Positions 18,520 through 27,036 of a stretch of DNA of 64,000 bases are shown here, in pieces. The position numbers were made by a program, and so were the translations under genes. Source of the DNA: Prolixibacteraceae bacterium (GTDB taxonomy: Bacteria; Bacteroidota; Bacteroidia; Bacteroidales; Prolixibacteraceae); contig JAIBEY010000068.1 of the NCBI GenBank assembly GCA_019459525.1, forward strand, positions 20,355 to 84,354, given 5' to 3'. The notes under the pieces are model-generated. The model was not told where the DNA came from and ran no database searches. It worked only from the letters and a program-made list of their open reading frames with translations. Numbering within the stretch: position 1 is the first letter of the stretch; each line of letters starts with the position of its first letter.

Positions 18520-20676
18520 TCAGCTCTCGAGAATGCGTTCGACAACCAGTTGCCTGAATTCAGGGGTTAACATCGAGAAATAGGCCGTGAAACCGGTTAC
18601 ACGAACTACCAGTTCAGGATATTTTGCCGGGTCTTTATGGGCATCCAGAATTTGGTCTTTGTCCATGATATTCACATTGATCAGTGTTCCTCCCAGTTCG
18701 AAATGGGTTTTGATGATGGAGCCAATCAATTGTGCCTGATCCTGTGTGGCCAGTGTGGGGTCGAGTTCCCATTGCATCGGGGCCGTGTTCCCAAATCCGG
18801 GCTGAATCTGGGCAACAGCACAGGCCAATGCCAATGACGCCCCGTCTTTCGAAAACCCGGGACACGGATTGGCACCGTGCGAAATCGGGGTTTTGCTTTT
18901 CCGTCCATTGGGTGTTGCGCCCACATGTTGACCAAAGCCAATGGTGTTTGCCCATGAAAAGAATCCGGGAATAAACGTGTGACGAAGTTCCGGATTGGAT
19001 TCTTGGCGAACCAGTTGGGTAAATTCTTCACCTATCTTTTTTGCCCATTGGTCGCCCAGTGAGTTTCCCTGTCCGTAGCGCGGACTGTTTTTCAACAATA
19101 GCCTGATTTTTTCGCCTTCAATGCCTTCAAAATCACTCTCCAAATGATAGGTCACTTCTTCCCAGCTTGTTTTCTTTTCTTCTTCAATCCGGAGTTGAAG
19201 GGCAGCAAACGAATCGGCAACAATAGCCAGGCCTGCACCGTCGATAGCCAGATTGTAATATTCTGCGCCTCCGTCACTCACATCAAGTCCCCGTTCAAGC
19301 GGGCCATGACTAAGCAGGTTTAAGATCAATTCCGGTTCGTTGTATTTCTGGTATTTCAGTTGGTGACGGATTCCGTCAGCGGCTGTCCGAACTGCTTTAG
19401 CCAGATGTGGAGTGTAAATAGTCCACAAACGTTCGGTGGATGGTTTGTCTGATTTATCCTGCATCATTTCCTGATAGGCCACTTCAAAAACTTTGGCCAT
19501 GTTCACTTTTACCAGGTCGTTCATGGTGTATTCAAGCCCCGGAAGCGACATCCAGTTGCACCCTACGGCAATACGTTGACGCGCCAGTTGAGCATCAAAT
19601 CCGTTTTTCATGAAGCCTTCAACCAGTGCTTTGTCGCCCGAATAACGAGGCCAGGCATTTTTATTTTTGATGAGGTAATACAACGATTTGTCGTACAATT
19701 CCTGATTCATTCCGTCGTGTACCCGAATGGTTAAGTTGATGGAACAGTTGGCTTTGTCGGCAGCATCCAGAATCAGAAATGAAATTTCAGATGTTTGGTC
19801 AATGCCATCTTTATTTGGGCCACCCAACTGCCAATAGATGGTATCATTCAGCATGAAACAAGCCAGCATATAAACTGCTTTTTCGCGGTCGATGCGTCCT
19901 TCGGCAAGGTCTTTTTCGTAAAATGGGCGCAACATTTCGTCGATTTGTCCACCGGCACCATCACGGTTGTAGGTACGGGATGCCAGGTGATACCAGATGA
20001 TCCACTGGATCGCTTCGCGCAGGGTTTGGGGCGCTTGGGAGACAATGTTCCGGTTGGTCTCGGCCATCTCTTCCAGATTGGCTTTTAACTTCGGATCGGT
20101 TTCTTCCTGAATTCGTTGTTCAGTCAGGTCGATATGTCGTTCAATCCATCCCTGGATGCTTTTCACAACCTGCTCATGCGCATCGTAAAACTTAATCTGT
20201 TCGGGCGAGGTGTTTATTTTGCGGTAATGCTCAATTTTGTCGAGAATTCCTTGCCAGCCGAGTGAAAGTCCGAGTTTATAATCAGGTGCAAAGTGAGCAT
20301 CGTCGCCAATTCCGGCGATGATATCGTATTTTTCAATATTCTCTTTCAGGTGATCGAATGGATAATTGGGATTCCATTTGTTGGCCCGCATACGCGACAT
20401 GAAATACACCCAGCGACCGGCAAATGCGTCGTTCGGATCAACATAAACCGGATGTGAATCCATTAAGCTGCAAAAATTCTGAGTCCAGCCTTCCAGACCG
20501 TAAAACGATCCGTCGGGATGATTGGGAATACTTTTCCAGGCGTTGGCAGGTGGGAGAACCCGTCCGTAGTCGTCTTCATCCAGAAGTCCTTCTACTTCTA
20601 TTTTTTCGCGGGTTTGGGCAAATTTGCGCGACCGAAGGTGGTCGATCCGTGATTGATAACTAAATGAATTTTCCAT
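18520..20676 (-). CDS. Glycyl-radical enzyme of atypical active site (PFL-like superfamily)
   Basis: A 718-residue protein with PFL-like barrel and C-terminal glycyl-radical domains. The radical glycine is Gly695 in RVTGFTAYF, 23 residues from the end as the family requires. The thiyl cysteine is Cys373 in AVGCNWMSLPG. Radical dehydratases and related lyases have Gly-Cys-x-Glu there, the Glu being a catalytic base; this protein has Asn374 and Trp375, so that base is missing. Pyruvate formate-lyase's Cys-Cys is also absent. It is therefore neither a diol dehydratase nor a PFL. The dedicated activase is next upstream in the operon. Cytoplasmic and oxygen-sensitive. The substrate is unknown, presumably derived from a sugar released by the locus. 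Confidence 0.88.
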   Translation of the reverse strand: MENSFSYQSRIDHLRSRKFAQTREKIEVEGLLDEDDYGRVLPPANAWKSIPNHPDGSFYGLEGWTQNFCSLMDSHPVYVDPNDAFAGRWVYFMSRMRANKWNPNYPFDHLKENIEKYDIIAGIGDDAHFAPDYKLGLSLGWQGILDKIEHYRKINTSPEQIKFYDAHEQVVKSIQGWIERHIDLTEQRIQEETDPKLKANLEEMAETNRNIVSQAPQTLREAIQWIIWYHLASRTYNRDGAGGQIDEMLRPFYEKDLAEGRIDREKAVYMLACFMLNDTIYWQLGGPNKDGIDQTSEISFLILDAADKANCSINLTIRVHDGMNQELYDKSLYYLIKNKNAWPRYSGDKALVEGFMKNGFDAQLARQRIAVGCNWMSLPGLEYTMNDLVKVNMAKVFEVAYQEMMQDKSDKPSTERLWTIYTPHLAKAVRTAADGIRHQLKYQKYNEPELILNLLSHGPLERGLDVSDGGAEYYNLAIDGAGLAIVADSFAALQLRIEEEKKTSWEEVTYHLESDFEGIEGEKIRLLLKNSPRYGQGNSLGDQWAKKIGEEFTQLVRQESNPELRHTFIPGFFSWANTIGFGQHVGATPNGRKSKTPISHGANPCPGFSKDGASLALACAVAQIQPGFGNTAPMQWELDPTLATQDQAQLIGSIIKTHFELGGTLINVNIMDKDQILDAHKDPAKYPELVVRVTGFTAYFSMLTPEFRQLVVERILES

Positions 20677-20708
20677 ATTTCGTTAATATTAAAATGTATC
20701 ACTTTTTT

Positions 20709-20797
20709 AACCACAGAGATTACAGAGGGAAAAACAGAGTGGATAGAGTCTTGTCTTACTCAGTGTCCTCAGTTTGTCCTCCTTTTTCTCTGTGGTT
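20709..20797. repeat. Inverted repeat whose one arm encodes the activase C-terminus
   Basis: AACCACAGAG at 20709-20718 and its exact complement at 20788-20797. The first arm is intergenic. The second lies inside the activase gene and, with neighbouring repeat sequence, codes for its charged tail (NHREKGGQTEDTE). Confidence 0.55.
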
Positions 20798-21676
20798 TAT
20801 GGTGTATTTTACAATCTCCTGAAACCGTTCCAGTCTTTCTTTCGAAAGGTCTTGCGTTTGCCCCATCGGATTTTTCAGTTTCAGATTGGTGTACTTACAG
20901 CTTGCCAATGTGTGGAATGGAAGCAATTCATAGTTCTTCACATTTTTAAGCGAAGCCACAAACGCTGCCATTGCCGAAATTTCCGCTTCATTATCGTTTA
21001 TATCAGGAACAACAGGAGTTCGTATAAAATACGGAACCCCCGATGCGTCGAGCTTGTAAATGTTTTCAAGAATAGTGGTATTGTGTCTTCCTGTCCATTT
21101 TTGGTGAAGCGCGTTATCCATCATTTTTAAGTCAGCCAGAACCAGGTCGGTGAATGGAAGTACTTTCTCGTACTGCTTCCACGAAATGCTCAGGTTGGTA
21201 TCGAGAGCGGTATGGATTCCTGCCTTTTTAAACAACGCCAATGTTTGCTTGGTAAACTCTGGCTGAAGCATGGGTTCTCCGCCTGAAATGGTGACCCCAC
21301 CTCCGGAATTGCTAAAGAAAGGGAAATCCTGTTCAACCTCAGTAAAAACATCTTCGGGAGTAACTTCCCGACCGATTTTGTTGATGGCTTCGGCATAGCA
21401 AACCTGTAAACAGTCGAAGCAGGATGTACACAAGTTTTTCTGAAAGTCGGGTTTCCCATCTTTTAGAGAAAACGCTCCGGTTGGACACACTTCCGTACAG
21501 GAATTACATCCGATACATTTTTGCTGAATCCATTCCAGTTCCGGATTCATACTCAGCGTTTCCGGATTGTGACACCAGCCGCAGTGCATGTTGCAGCCTT
21601 TCAGAAACACGGTTGACCGTATTCCCGGGCCATCGTGCAGCGACATGCGTTGTATGGTTGTAATTCGTCCGATCAT
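20756..21676 (-). CDS. Glycyl-radical enzyme activating enzyme (radical SAM)
   Basis: A 306-residue radical SAM protein. The SAM cluster motif is CNMHCGWC (about residues 29-36). Two further ferredoxin-type clusters are bound by CIGCNSCTEVC (about 55-65) and CTSCFDCLQVC (about 83-93), the arrangement of activases for dehydratase-type glycyl-radical enzymes rather than of PFL activase, which lacks the insert. GGEPML (about 134-139) binds the SAM amino group. It generates the glycyl radical on the enzyme encoded 79 bp downstream. The last dozen residues are polar and appear to be coded by an intergenic-type repeat. Confidence 0.92.
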   Translation of the reverse strand: MIGRITTIQRMSLHDGPGIRSTVFLKGCNMHCGWCHNPETLSMNPELEWIQQKCIGCNSCTEVCPTGAFSLKDGKPDFQKNLCTSCFDCLQVCYAEAINKIGREVTPEDVFTEVEQDFPFFSNSGGGVTISGGEPMLQPEFTKQTLALFKKAGIHTALDTNLSISWKQYEKVLPFTDLVLADLKMMDNALHQKWTGRHNTTILENIYKLDASGVPYFIRTPVVPDINDNEAEISAMAAFVASLKNVKNYELLPFHTLASCKYTNLKLKNPMGQTQDLSKERLERFQEIVKYTINHREKGGQTEDTE

Positions 21677-21692
21677 TTAATTTATTTCTAAT

Positions 21693-21761
21693 AAACACAA
21701 AGACATGAAGTCACAAAGAATTGATATTTAAATAATTTCGTGTCTTTGTGTCTTCGTGTTT
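21693..21761. repeat. Intergenic inverted repeat between GH38 and activase genes
   Basis: AAACACAAAGACATGAAG at the left pairs imperfectly with the CTTTGTGTCTTCGTGTTT end at the right. It shares its arms with the repeat at 26952-27019. Confidence 0.65.
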
Positions 21762-21768
21762 AGGTTAT

Positions 21769-24702
21769 TTACATCTCCAAATAGAGTGTTACCACTTCAT
21801 AAGGCAAAACGGTTAAATTGCTTCCGGCGGTTTTCCCGGGAACTTCGCGGAAGTCGCTGATGCGTATTGCTTTTGGCGCTCCGGCAGGCCATCCGAGATT
21901 AACTTTTTCGGGTGAAGCCGACAGTGAACGCAAGCGGAGAATGATCCCTTTTCCGTCGTCGCTAAGCTTAAGTGCTGAAACAAAAACATTCGGGTTATCA
22001 ATCGAAAGCAGCGATTTTGTCACCGGGTTTTTGTCAGTTTCAACCACTACCAGCGGACGGTTTTGCTCCATTCCGAAGCGGTTGGCAACAACAGGATCGT
22101 AGCCTTTGTGCGGCAAAATCTGATAATTCAACCGGATAATTCCTCCTTGTTCGAGCGGGAAATTGGTGTGCCAGTGATTATTCAACGCCCAAGAGAAAAT
22201 GGTTTGCGATTTTGGAAGTGTTTTCAGCCAATTCTCCGGTTCACGGGCTCCTCCCAAAATGTTGGCAGTTATGTTGCCCAACTCAATCAGTGGTGTTTCG
22301 ATAGCCGACCAGGTGACTCCGTAATCGTTGTTCGAAACGTCGATCCAGCGTTGAGCAGCCAGCCAGTTGCGGTTTCCTCCCGGTAGCTGATCGTATTCCG
22401 GAATCATTACGCCCATTGGGATGTCCATGCGGGTTGTTCCATCGGGAATATTGAAAGCAAATCCGAAATGAACCCCTTCTTTTTCCTGAGTGCTGATTTT
22501 ATCGAGGGTATTGGTCATTTCAGCCCAGGCTTGCCCCTGAGTCAGGCGGATTTCGCTTTGCAACGAATTACAACCTTCGGCTTTTGAAGTCACCAATAAT
22601 GAATTTACCAGCGGTCCTTTTTCTTTTACGGTGATCTGCGCATTTACCGGAGCTGCTGCTTTGGAGGCACTATCGGCTCCGTGTAAATAGCGGTAACCGT
22701 TTACCAGATAAGGCGATTTTTGGTCGACAAATTCGTGCCCGCTCAAATCTTTCAGGCTTTTAATTGCACCGGAAACCGGATCAATGGATATTGAAATCAA
22801 ATCGTTGGATAGTGTGTTGCCGGATACTTTTCCTTTTCCGGCACCGGATGCATTTCCTTTACTGATATGGTAAAGCGATGAACCAAAGGCAGGTACGTCA
22901 CTGGCCATAAATGCCAATTCTCCGGTACTAAGCCGTTGTGAAGTAACTGTTTTGCCTTTTTCGTCAGTTACGCGATCACCGGCTTTACTTTGTTCGGCAC
23001 TGAGGGTTACCAGAGATGATCGTTTCCACGATAGCGTGTTCAGCACTGCAAACGTATTTGTTCCTTGTTTTTCCAATGGTTGAAGCGTCTTTTTCAGCAA
23101 ATCGGTACTGGTTTTGGCTGCATTCTCGAAATACGACGCTTTGGTTGCTTCTACTTCCTTGGCCATCGGAACTTTGGGGTCTTTGTATCCCCAGGTATGT
23201 TCAGCTCCAAGCAGCACATAACGCCACGAATCGTAGAACTCGTTCACCGGCGCTTTTTGATTTTGATAAAGCATCGGCCATAAGGTTTCGGTTTGTACCA
23301 GTCGTTCTTTGGCGTAACGGTTAAGCCCGACCCGTTTAGCATCGGTTCCCAGCCCGTCGGTCCAGTATTCGGTATAATCGCCTTTTGCCTCGGGAATGAT
23401 GGATGCGTATTTATCTTCGTAAGCTTTTAAAACTTCGTCGGAACCGGAGATAATCAGTTTTGGATACGCATATTTTTCATTCCACAGTCGGACTGCTTCG
23501 GGAAGATCAGCATCAATCAGGCAGTTGTCGGCCATGGCCCAGGTCATTGAAAAGATGTCGTAAGGCGAATTGGCTGCTTCCAGTTTGGCTGTTTCTTCAA
23601 AAATCATTGGATCAATAAATGTTGCGGTCGGGTCAGCGGTGCTTAGGCGGTCGAGCGCCGGATCGTACGTCTGAATTTTCTTGATTCCGTAGATTTTTTT
23701 GCCTTTTAGTTGGTAGGCATATCCGTATGGACAACCCTGAAGGAACAGAATTTTCGATTTTCCATCCGGTCCAACCCAGTAAAACGGTTTGTGTTCCCAG
23801 GCTTGCCTGATAGTTCCAATGCGGTCGTAATGGTTCGGGTAACAAAAGAATCCTTTGATCCCGTTTTGAGCCGCCGCCGGAACGACGCCCCATCCTGCGC
23901 CGGGAATATCGAACTGAACCATCGTTTTTACCGGAACGCCAATTTCTTTGGATATTTGGTTTGAATACTTAAACAGTTGCAGCAATTCTTCGTCGGAACA
24001 AGCACTGGTGTTGGTATTGGCGTAGTTACCATCCAGGCGTATCCATCCTTTGCGGACAGCATCGAAAAAAGCGGCTTTCTTTTCCGGAGTAGCTTGTTTT
24101 AAGTAGCTTTCGACTACCCATCCGGCTTCGGTGTTCCAAACATAGCGCGATCCTTCAGGATAATACTGTGTTTTTTTTGCCATGTCGATAGCCACATCGA
24201 TGTTGCGGACATGTATTTTTTCAACGATTTCCTGCTTGTCGGTGTATCCAATATCGACATGCGAGTGCGGATAAATGTAAACCGTCCAGTGTCGTTTTAC
24301 TGGAACCATCACCGAGGTATTAAGTTCCCGTCCGTTGGATGTGACTTTTATGCGTGCCTGACATTCTTTTTTCTCACCGCATCCTGCTGGTAATAAAACC
24401 GGAATTTGTTCGATTCCGTTTGGATCTTCCAGCAAAGTGGATTCTTTTATTCCGTCACATTCCAATTCAACGGTTGCTTTCCCGTAGAGTTTAGAGCCTT
24501 TCAGTTGAACGGTTATTTCGCGTCCGGCTGAATGATCAGCGCGATACTTGTACCATGGACGAACGGTACATTCTATTCCGGACGGAAATGGATGGTTTTC
24601 CGTTGCTTGTGCCGGTTTGTTTTTAGTATTTGCCTGAGTTCCGAAGAAAAGGCAAAATGCAAACAGAAGGCAAACTAAATTTTTAATTGATGTCGTTTTC
24701 AT
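21769..24702 (-). CDS. GH38 alpha-mannosidase-like glycosidase
   Basis: About 977 residues. The start at 24702 (MKTTSIKNL) is preferred over 24780 because it gives a proper signal peptide (hydrophobic to about residue 24) and does not overlap the permease gene ending at 24732. The GH38 zinc site begins with HSHVDIGYT (His148, Asp150). The candidate nucleophile is the Asp of VQFDIPGAGWG (about residue 270). Middle three-helix and C-terminal beta-sandwich domains follow. Retaining alpha-mannosidase activity is expected from the family. It differs from the other three GH38 proteins here in length and motif details, so it probably cleaves a different linkage. Confidence 0.85.
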   Translation of the reverse strand: MKTTSIKNLVCLLFAFCLFFGTQANTKNKPAQATENHPFPSGIECTVRPWYKYRADHSAGREITVQLKGSKLYGKATVELECDGIKESTLLEDPNGIEQIPVLLPAGCGEKKECQARIKVTSNGRELNTSVMVPVKRHWTVYIYPHSHVDIGYTDKQEIVEKIHVRNIDVAIDMAKKTQYYPEGSRYVWNTEAGWVVESYLKQATPEKKAAFFDAVRKGWIRLDGNYANTNTSACSDEELLQLFKYSNQISKEIGVPVKTMVQFDIPGAGWGVVPAAAQNGIKGFFCYPNHYDRIGTIRQAWEHKPFYWVGPDGKSKILFLQGCPYGYAYQLKGKKIYGIKKIQTYDPALDRLSTADPTATFIDPMIFEETAKLEAANSPYDIFSMTWAMADNCLIDADLPEAVRLWNEKYAYPKLIISGSDEVLKAYEDKYASIIPEAKGDYTEYWTDGLGTDAKRVGLNRYAKERLVQTETLWPMLYQNQKAPVNEFYDSWRYVLLGAEHTWGYKDPKVPMAKEVEATKASYFENAAKTSTDLLKKTLQPLEKQGTNTFAVLNTLSWKRSSLVTLSAEQSKAGDRVTDEKGKTVTSQRLSTGELAFMASDVPAFGSSLYHISKGNASGAGKGKVSGNTLSNDLISISIDPVSGAIKSLKDLSGHEFVDQKSPYLVNGYRYLHGADSASKAAAPVNAQITVKEKGPLVNSLLVTSKAEGCNSLQSEIRLTQGQAWAEMTNTLDKISTQEKEGVHFGFAFNIPDGTTRMDIPMGVMIPEYDQLPGGNRNWLAAQRWIDVSNNDYGVTWSAIETPLIELGNITANILGGAREPENWLKTLPKSQTIFSWALNNHWHTNFPLEQGGIIRLNYQILPHKGYDPVVANRFGMEQNRPLVVVETDKNPVTKSLLSIDNPNVFVSALKLSDDGKGIILRLRSLSASPEKVNLGWPAGAPKAIRISDFREVPGKTAGSNLTVLPYEVVTLYLEM

Positions 24703-24731
24703 TCTTATAAATCTTTCTTTTTGTAGGCCAA

Positions 24732-25883
24732 TTATTTTTTCAGAACATACACCGCAATGCCAGCTACATAAGCGATGCAAAATACCGGGATCAACATGCC
24801 TGTCTGGGCTGTAAAAGCCACATTGGTAAATCCCATTAAAGGAGGGACAATAGCTCCGCCAACAACTGACATAATCATCAATCCGGAAAGCTCGTTGCTG
24901 CGATTCGGATTTTTATTGATGTTTAAGGCAAACAGAATGGGAAATAAATTGGCAGAACCCAATCCGGCAAAGAACAAAGCAATGCTTGCCACCGTTAGTG
25001 ATTGGGAACCGACGAACATCAATAAACTTCCCAATGCAACGGTAGCGCTGATCAAGAGAAATTTCTTTGGATTAATCCAGTTCAGGATAAAAGTACCGCC
25101 AAAACGGCCAATCATCAGGGCTGTGTAGTAAATGCTGATTTTGTATGAAGCATCTTCGAGGCTGATGGAAAACTTGTCTTTCAAGAAGTTGGCAATGTTG
25201 GAGTTCAACCCAACTTCGGCTCCTACGGAAAGAAAAATTCCCAGAACGAGCAGAAATACAAAACGATTGTTCAGTAATTTCAGGCACGACTTAAAACTAG
25301 CCACTTCGCGGTCGGGTTTCGATTCTTCGATAAACGTGAATTTCAGCCAAAGTACAGCCAATAATGAAGTGACCCCGTAGATGGCAAAGACCAGTTTCCA
25401 GTTTCCAAACCAAAGCGCCATTCCGGAGGCAATAATTGGTCCCAACATGGAACAAATGGCCTTTACAAACTGGCTAAGGCTCATGAAGCTGGAGAACCGT
25501 TCGTGCGGAACTACGTCGTGCAGCAAAGGGTTTGCGGCAACCTGAACAATGGTGTTGCCAATGCCAAGCAGCAGAAAAGTCGTTAGCATCATTGGAAACG
25601 AGTAGCTGATAAATGGAAGCCCCATGGCGATTCCGGTGATAAGCATTCCAAGGTTCATCATGTTGCGCTTCCCAAATTTATCCTGAAGGATTCCGACCGG
25701 AAGCGATAAAAGGAAAAACCAGAGGAATGCACTCAGCGGAATAAGCTGCGCCAGGTTGTCGGGCAGCGAAAAATCTTTCTGCACAAAACCAGTTGAAACG
25801 CCCACAATATCGATGAAGCCCATAACTACAAAACCGAGTAGTAAAGGCAGTAGCTTGTTTAATTTGATCGATTGACCTGACAT
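24732..25883 (-). CDS. FucP-type MFS sugar permease
   Basis: About 383 residues in 12 predicted membrane segments. I placed the start at 25883 (MSGQSIKLNKLLPLLLG): this is 8 bp after the UroD-like stop, whereas the longer ORF from 25922 would overlap that gene by 32 bp and add a polar tail. The family features are the FHS (fucose:H+ symporter) layout, the QVAANPLL stretch in helix 4-5 and the short central loop. Relatives import L-fucose, glucose/galactose or N-acetylglucosamine with protons. It lies between the MtaA-like protein and a GH38, so a sugar from the mannosidase/rhamnosidase set is the probable cargo. Confidence 0.87.
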   Translation of the reverse strand: MSGQSIKLNKLLPLLLGFVVMGFIDIVGVSTGFVQKDFSLPDNLAQLIPLSAFLWFFLLSLPVGILQDKFGKRNMMNLGMLITGIAMGLPFISYSFPMMLTTFLLLGIGNTIVQVAANPLLHDVVPHERFSSFMSLSQFVKAICSMLGPIIASGMALWFGNWKLVFAIYGVTSLLAVLWLKFTFIEESKPDREVASFKSCLKLLNNRFVFLLVLGIFLSVGAEVGLNSNIANFLKDKFSISLEDASYKISIYYTALMIGRFGGTFILNWINPKKFLLISATVALGSLLMFVGSQSLTVASIALFFAGLGSANLFPILFALNINKNPNRSNELSGLMIMSVVGGAIVPPLMGFTNVAFTAQTGMLIPVFCIAYVAGIAVYVLKK

Positions 25884-25890
25884 TTTTAAG

Positions 25891-26916
25891 TTATTTTGAA
25901 TAATTACGTGCTGTTTCGACAAATGCGCGGATGTTGGCTTCTGGTGTCGTTGATGGAAGCGCGCAACCCGAATTCAGGATGAATCGGTTTGTTTTCGAAA
26001 ATACATCGAGCAATTCGGTGGTTTTCAGCCTGACCAATTCGGGTGTTCCTAATGCCAGAACTCCGCTGGGGTCAATGTTTCCGGTGAAGGTTACTTTATC
26101 GTGCAGGATTTCGAAAGCCTTGTACATGTTGGTTTTGTAATCAATTTCAAAAGCGTCGGCTCCGGTTTTGAGCATGTGTTCCAGAATCAGTTCGGTGTTT
26201 CCACAGATATGCAGGGTGTAAAACATCCCCGCCTGATGGGCTGTTTCAACCACTTTTTTCTCGTAAGGCATGGCAAATTCTTCGTACATTTCAGGTGAAA
26301 TCATTTCGGGGCCAGCCGGACTGTCGCCATTCGAAACCATGTGAGCGCCGGTTTGCGCCATCAGCTTGATGAACTGGCAACTGGCTTCGGTACAATAGTC
26401 GAGCATTTCGGTAATTTGTGCTGGTTCGGCAATAAACAAATCGAGCATCCAGGGTTCGGTACCGCGAATCATGCTGGCCAGCGAAAACGGAGCCTGGTCG
26501 CAATTGCCACGTACCAGAATTTCATTGCCAAAATGTTCTTTTAACAGACGAACCGATTCGAGCCAAATCTGGATGTATTTGTAATTTTCGACATTGACTG
26601 GTTTAAGCGATTTCAGGTTTTCAAGCGAATCGAGACAACCCTTGTGCGAGCGGGCTGGCGAATCATCCGGAAAATCGACCGGAACGCCCACTGCTCCAGC
26701 CAGGGTGACGGTATCCATATCGACAAGAATTCCGTCGAGATCGTATTTCTCTACGGCATGAATAAATGTATCGGCAATCAATCGGGGACTTTCGCGAAAT
26801 TGTCCCATCGAAATTTTCATCTCTGCGGCGGCTGCCATAAAATTATGGAGCATCACCGGTATTTTATCGGTTGGCTCACCTTTCAGTGCAGCAACCATTC
26901 GTTCGTATCCGTTCAT
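25891..26916 (-). CDS. UroD-superfamily, MtaA-like methyltransferase
   Basis: A 341-residue TIM-barrel protein of the uroporphyrinogen decarboxylase superfamily. It carries the zinc site that defines the MtaA/MtbA methylcobamide methyltransferase branch: His236-Ile-Cys238 (HICGNT) and Cys318 (NSGCALPSTTP). True HemE lacks this site and binds porphyrin with other residues. Relatives move a methyl group from a corrinoid to a thiol. No corrinoid protein is encoded in the window, and coenzyme M is not expected in Bacteroidota, so the donor and acceptor are unknown. It could serve removal of O-methyl groups from sugars, but that is speculative. Confidence 0.8.
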   Translation of the reverse strand: MNGYERMVAALKGEPTDKIPVMLHNFMAAAAEMKISMGQFRESPRLIADTFIHAVEKYDLDGILVDMDTVTLAGAVGVPVDFPDDSPARSHKGCLDSLENLKSLKPVNVENYKYIQIWLESVRLLKEHFGNEILVRGNCDQAPFSLASMIRGTEPWMLDLFIAEPAQITEMLDYCTEASCQFIKLMAQTGAHMVSNGDSPAGPEMISPEMYEEFAMPYEKKVVETAHQAGMFYTLHICGNTELILEHMLKTGADAFEIDYKTNMYKAFEILHDKVTFTGNIDPSGVLALGTPELVRLKTTELLDVFSKTNRFILNSGCALPSTTPEANIRAFVETARNYSK

Positions 26917-26951
26917 TTTGTTTGTTATTTTTTTTGTATTAGAAGTTAAAT

Positions 26952-27019
26952 AAACACGAAGCCGCTAAGACACAAAGTGTTAATATTTATATTGATCGTG
27001 TCTTTGTGTCTTCGTGTTT
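26952..27019. repeat. Intergenic inverted repeat between epimerase and UroD-like genes
   Basis: AAACACGAAG (26952-26961) pairs with CTTCGTGTTT (27010-27019), with inner GACACAAAG/CTTTGTGTC continuing the stem. The same arms occur at 21693-21761. Confidence 0.7.
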
Positions 27020-27036
27020 AATATTTAGTTGAATGG

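Noticed and set aside
18520..20676. Annotation of the radical enzyme as pyruvate formate-lyase or propanediol dehydratase
   Set aside because: The active-site sequence GCNW has neither the Cys-Cys of PFL nor the Glu of dehydratases, and no diol-utilisation or microcompartment genes are nearby.
25884..25922. Longer start for the FucP-type permease
   Set aside because: It would overlap the UroD-like gene by 32 bp and add a polar tail; the ATG at 25883 lies 8 bp after that gene's stop.
25891..26916. Annotation as HemE uroporphyrinogen decarboxylase
   Set aside because: It carries the His-x-Cys...Cys zinc motif of the methyltransferase branch and sits in a sugar operon with no haem genes.
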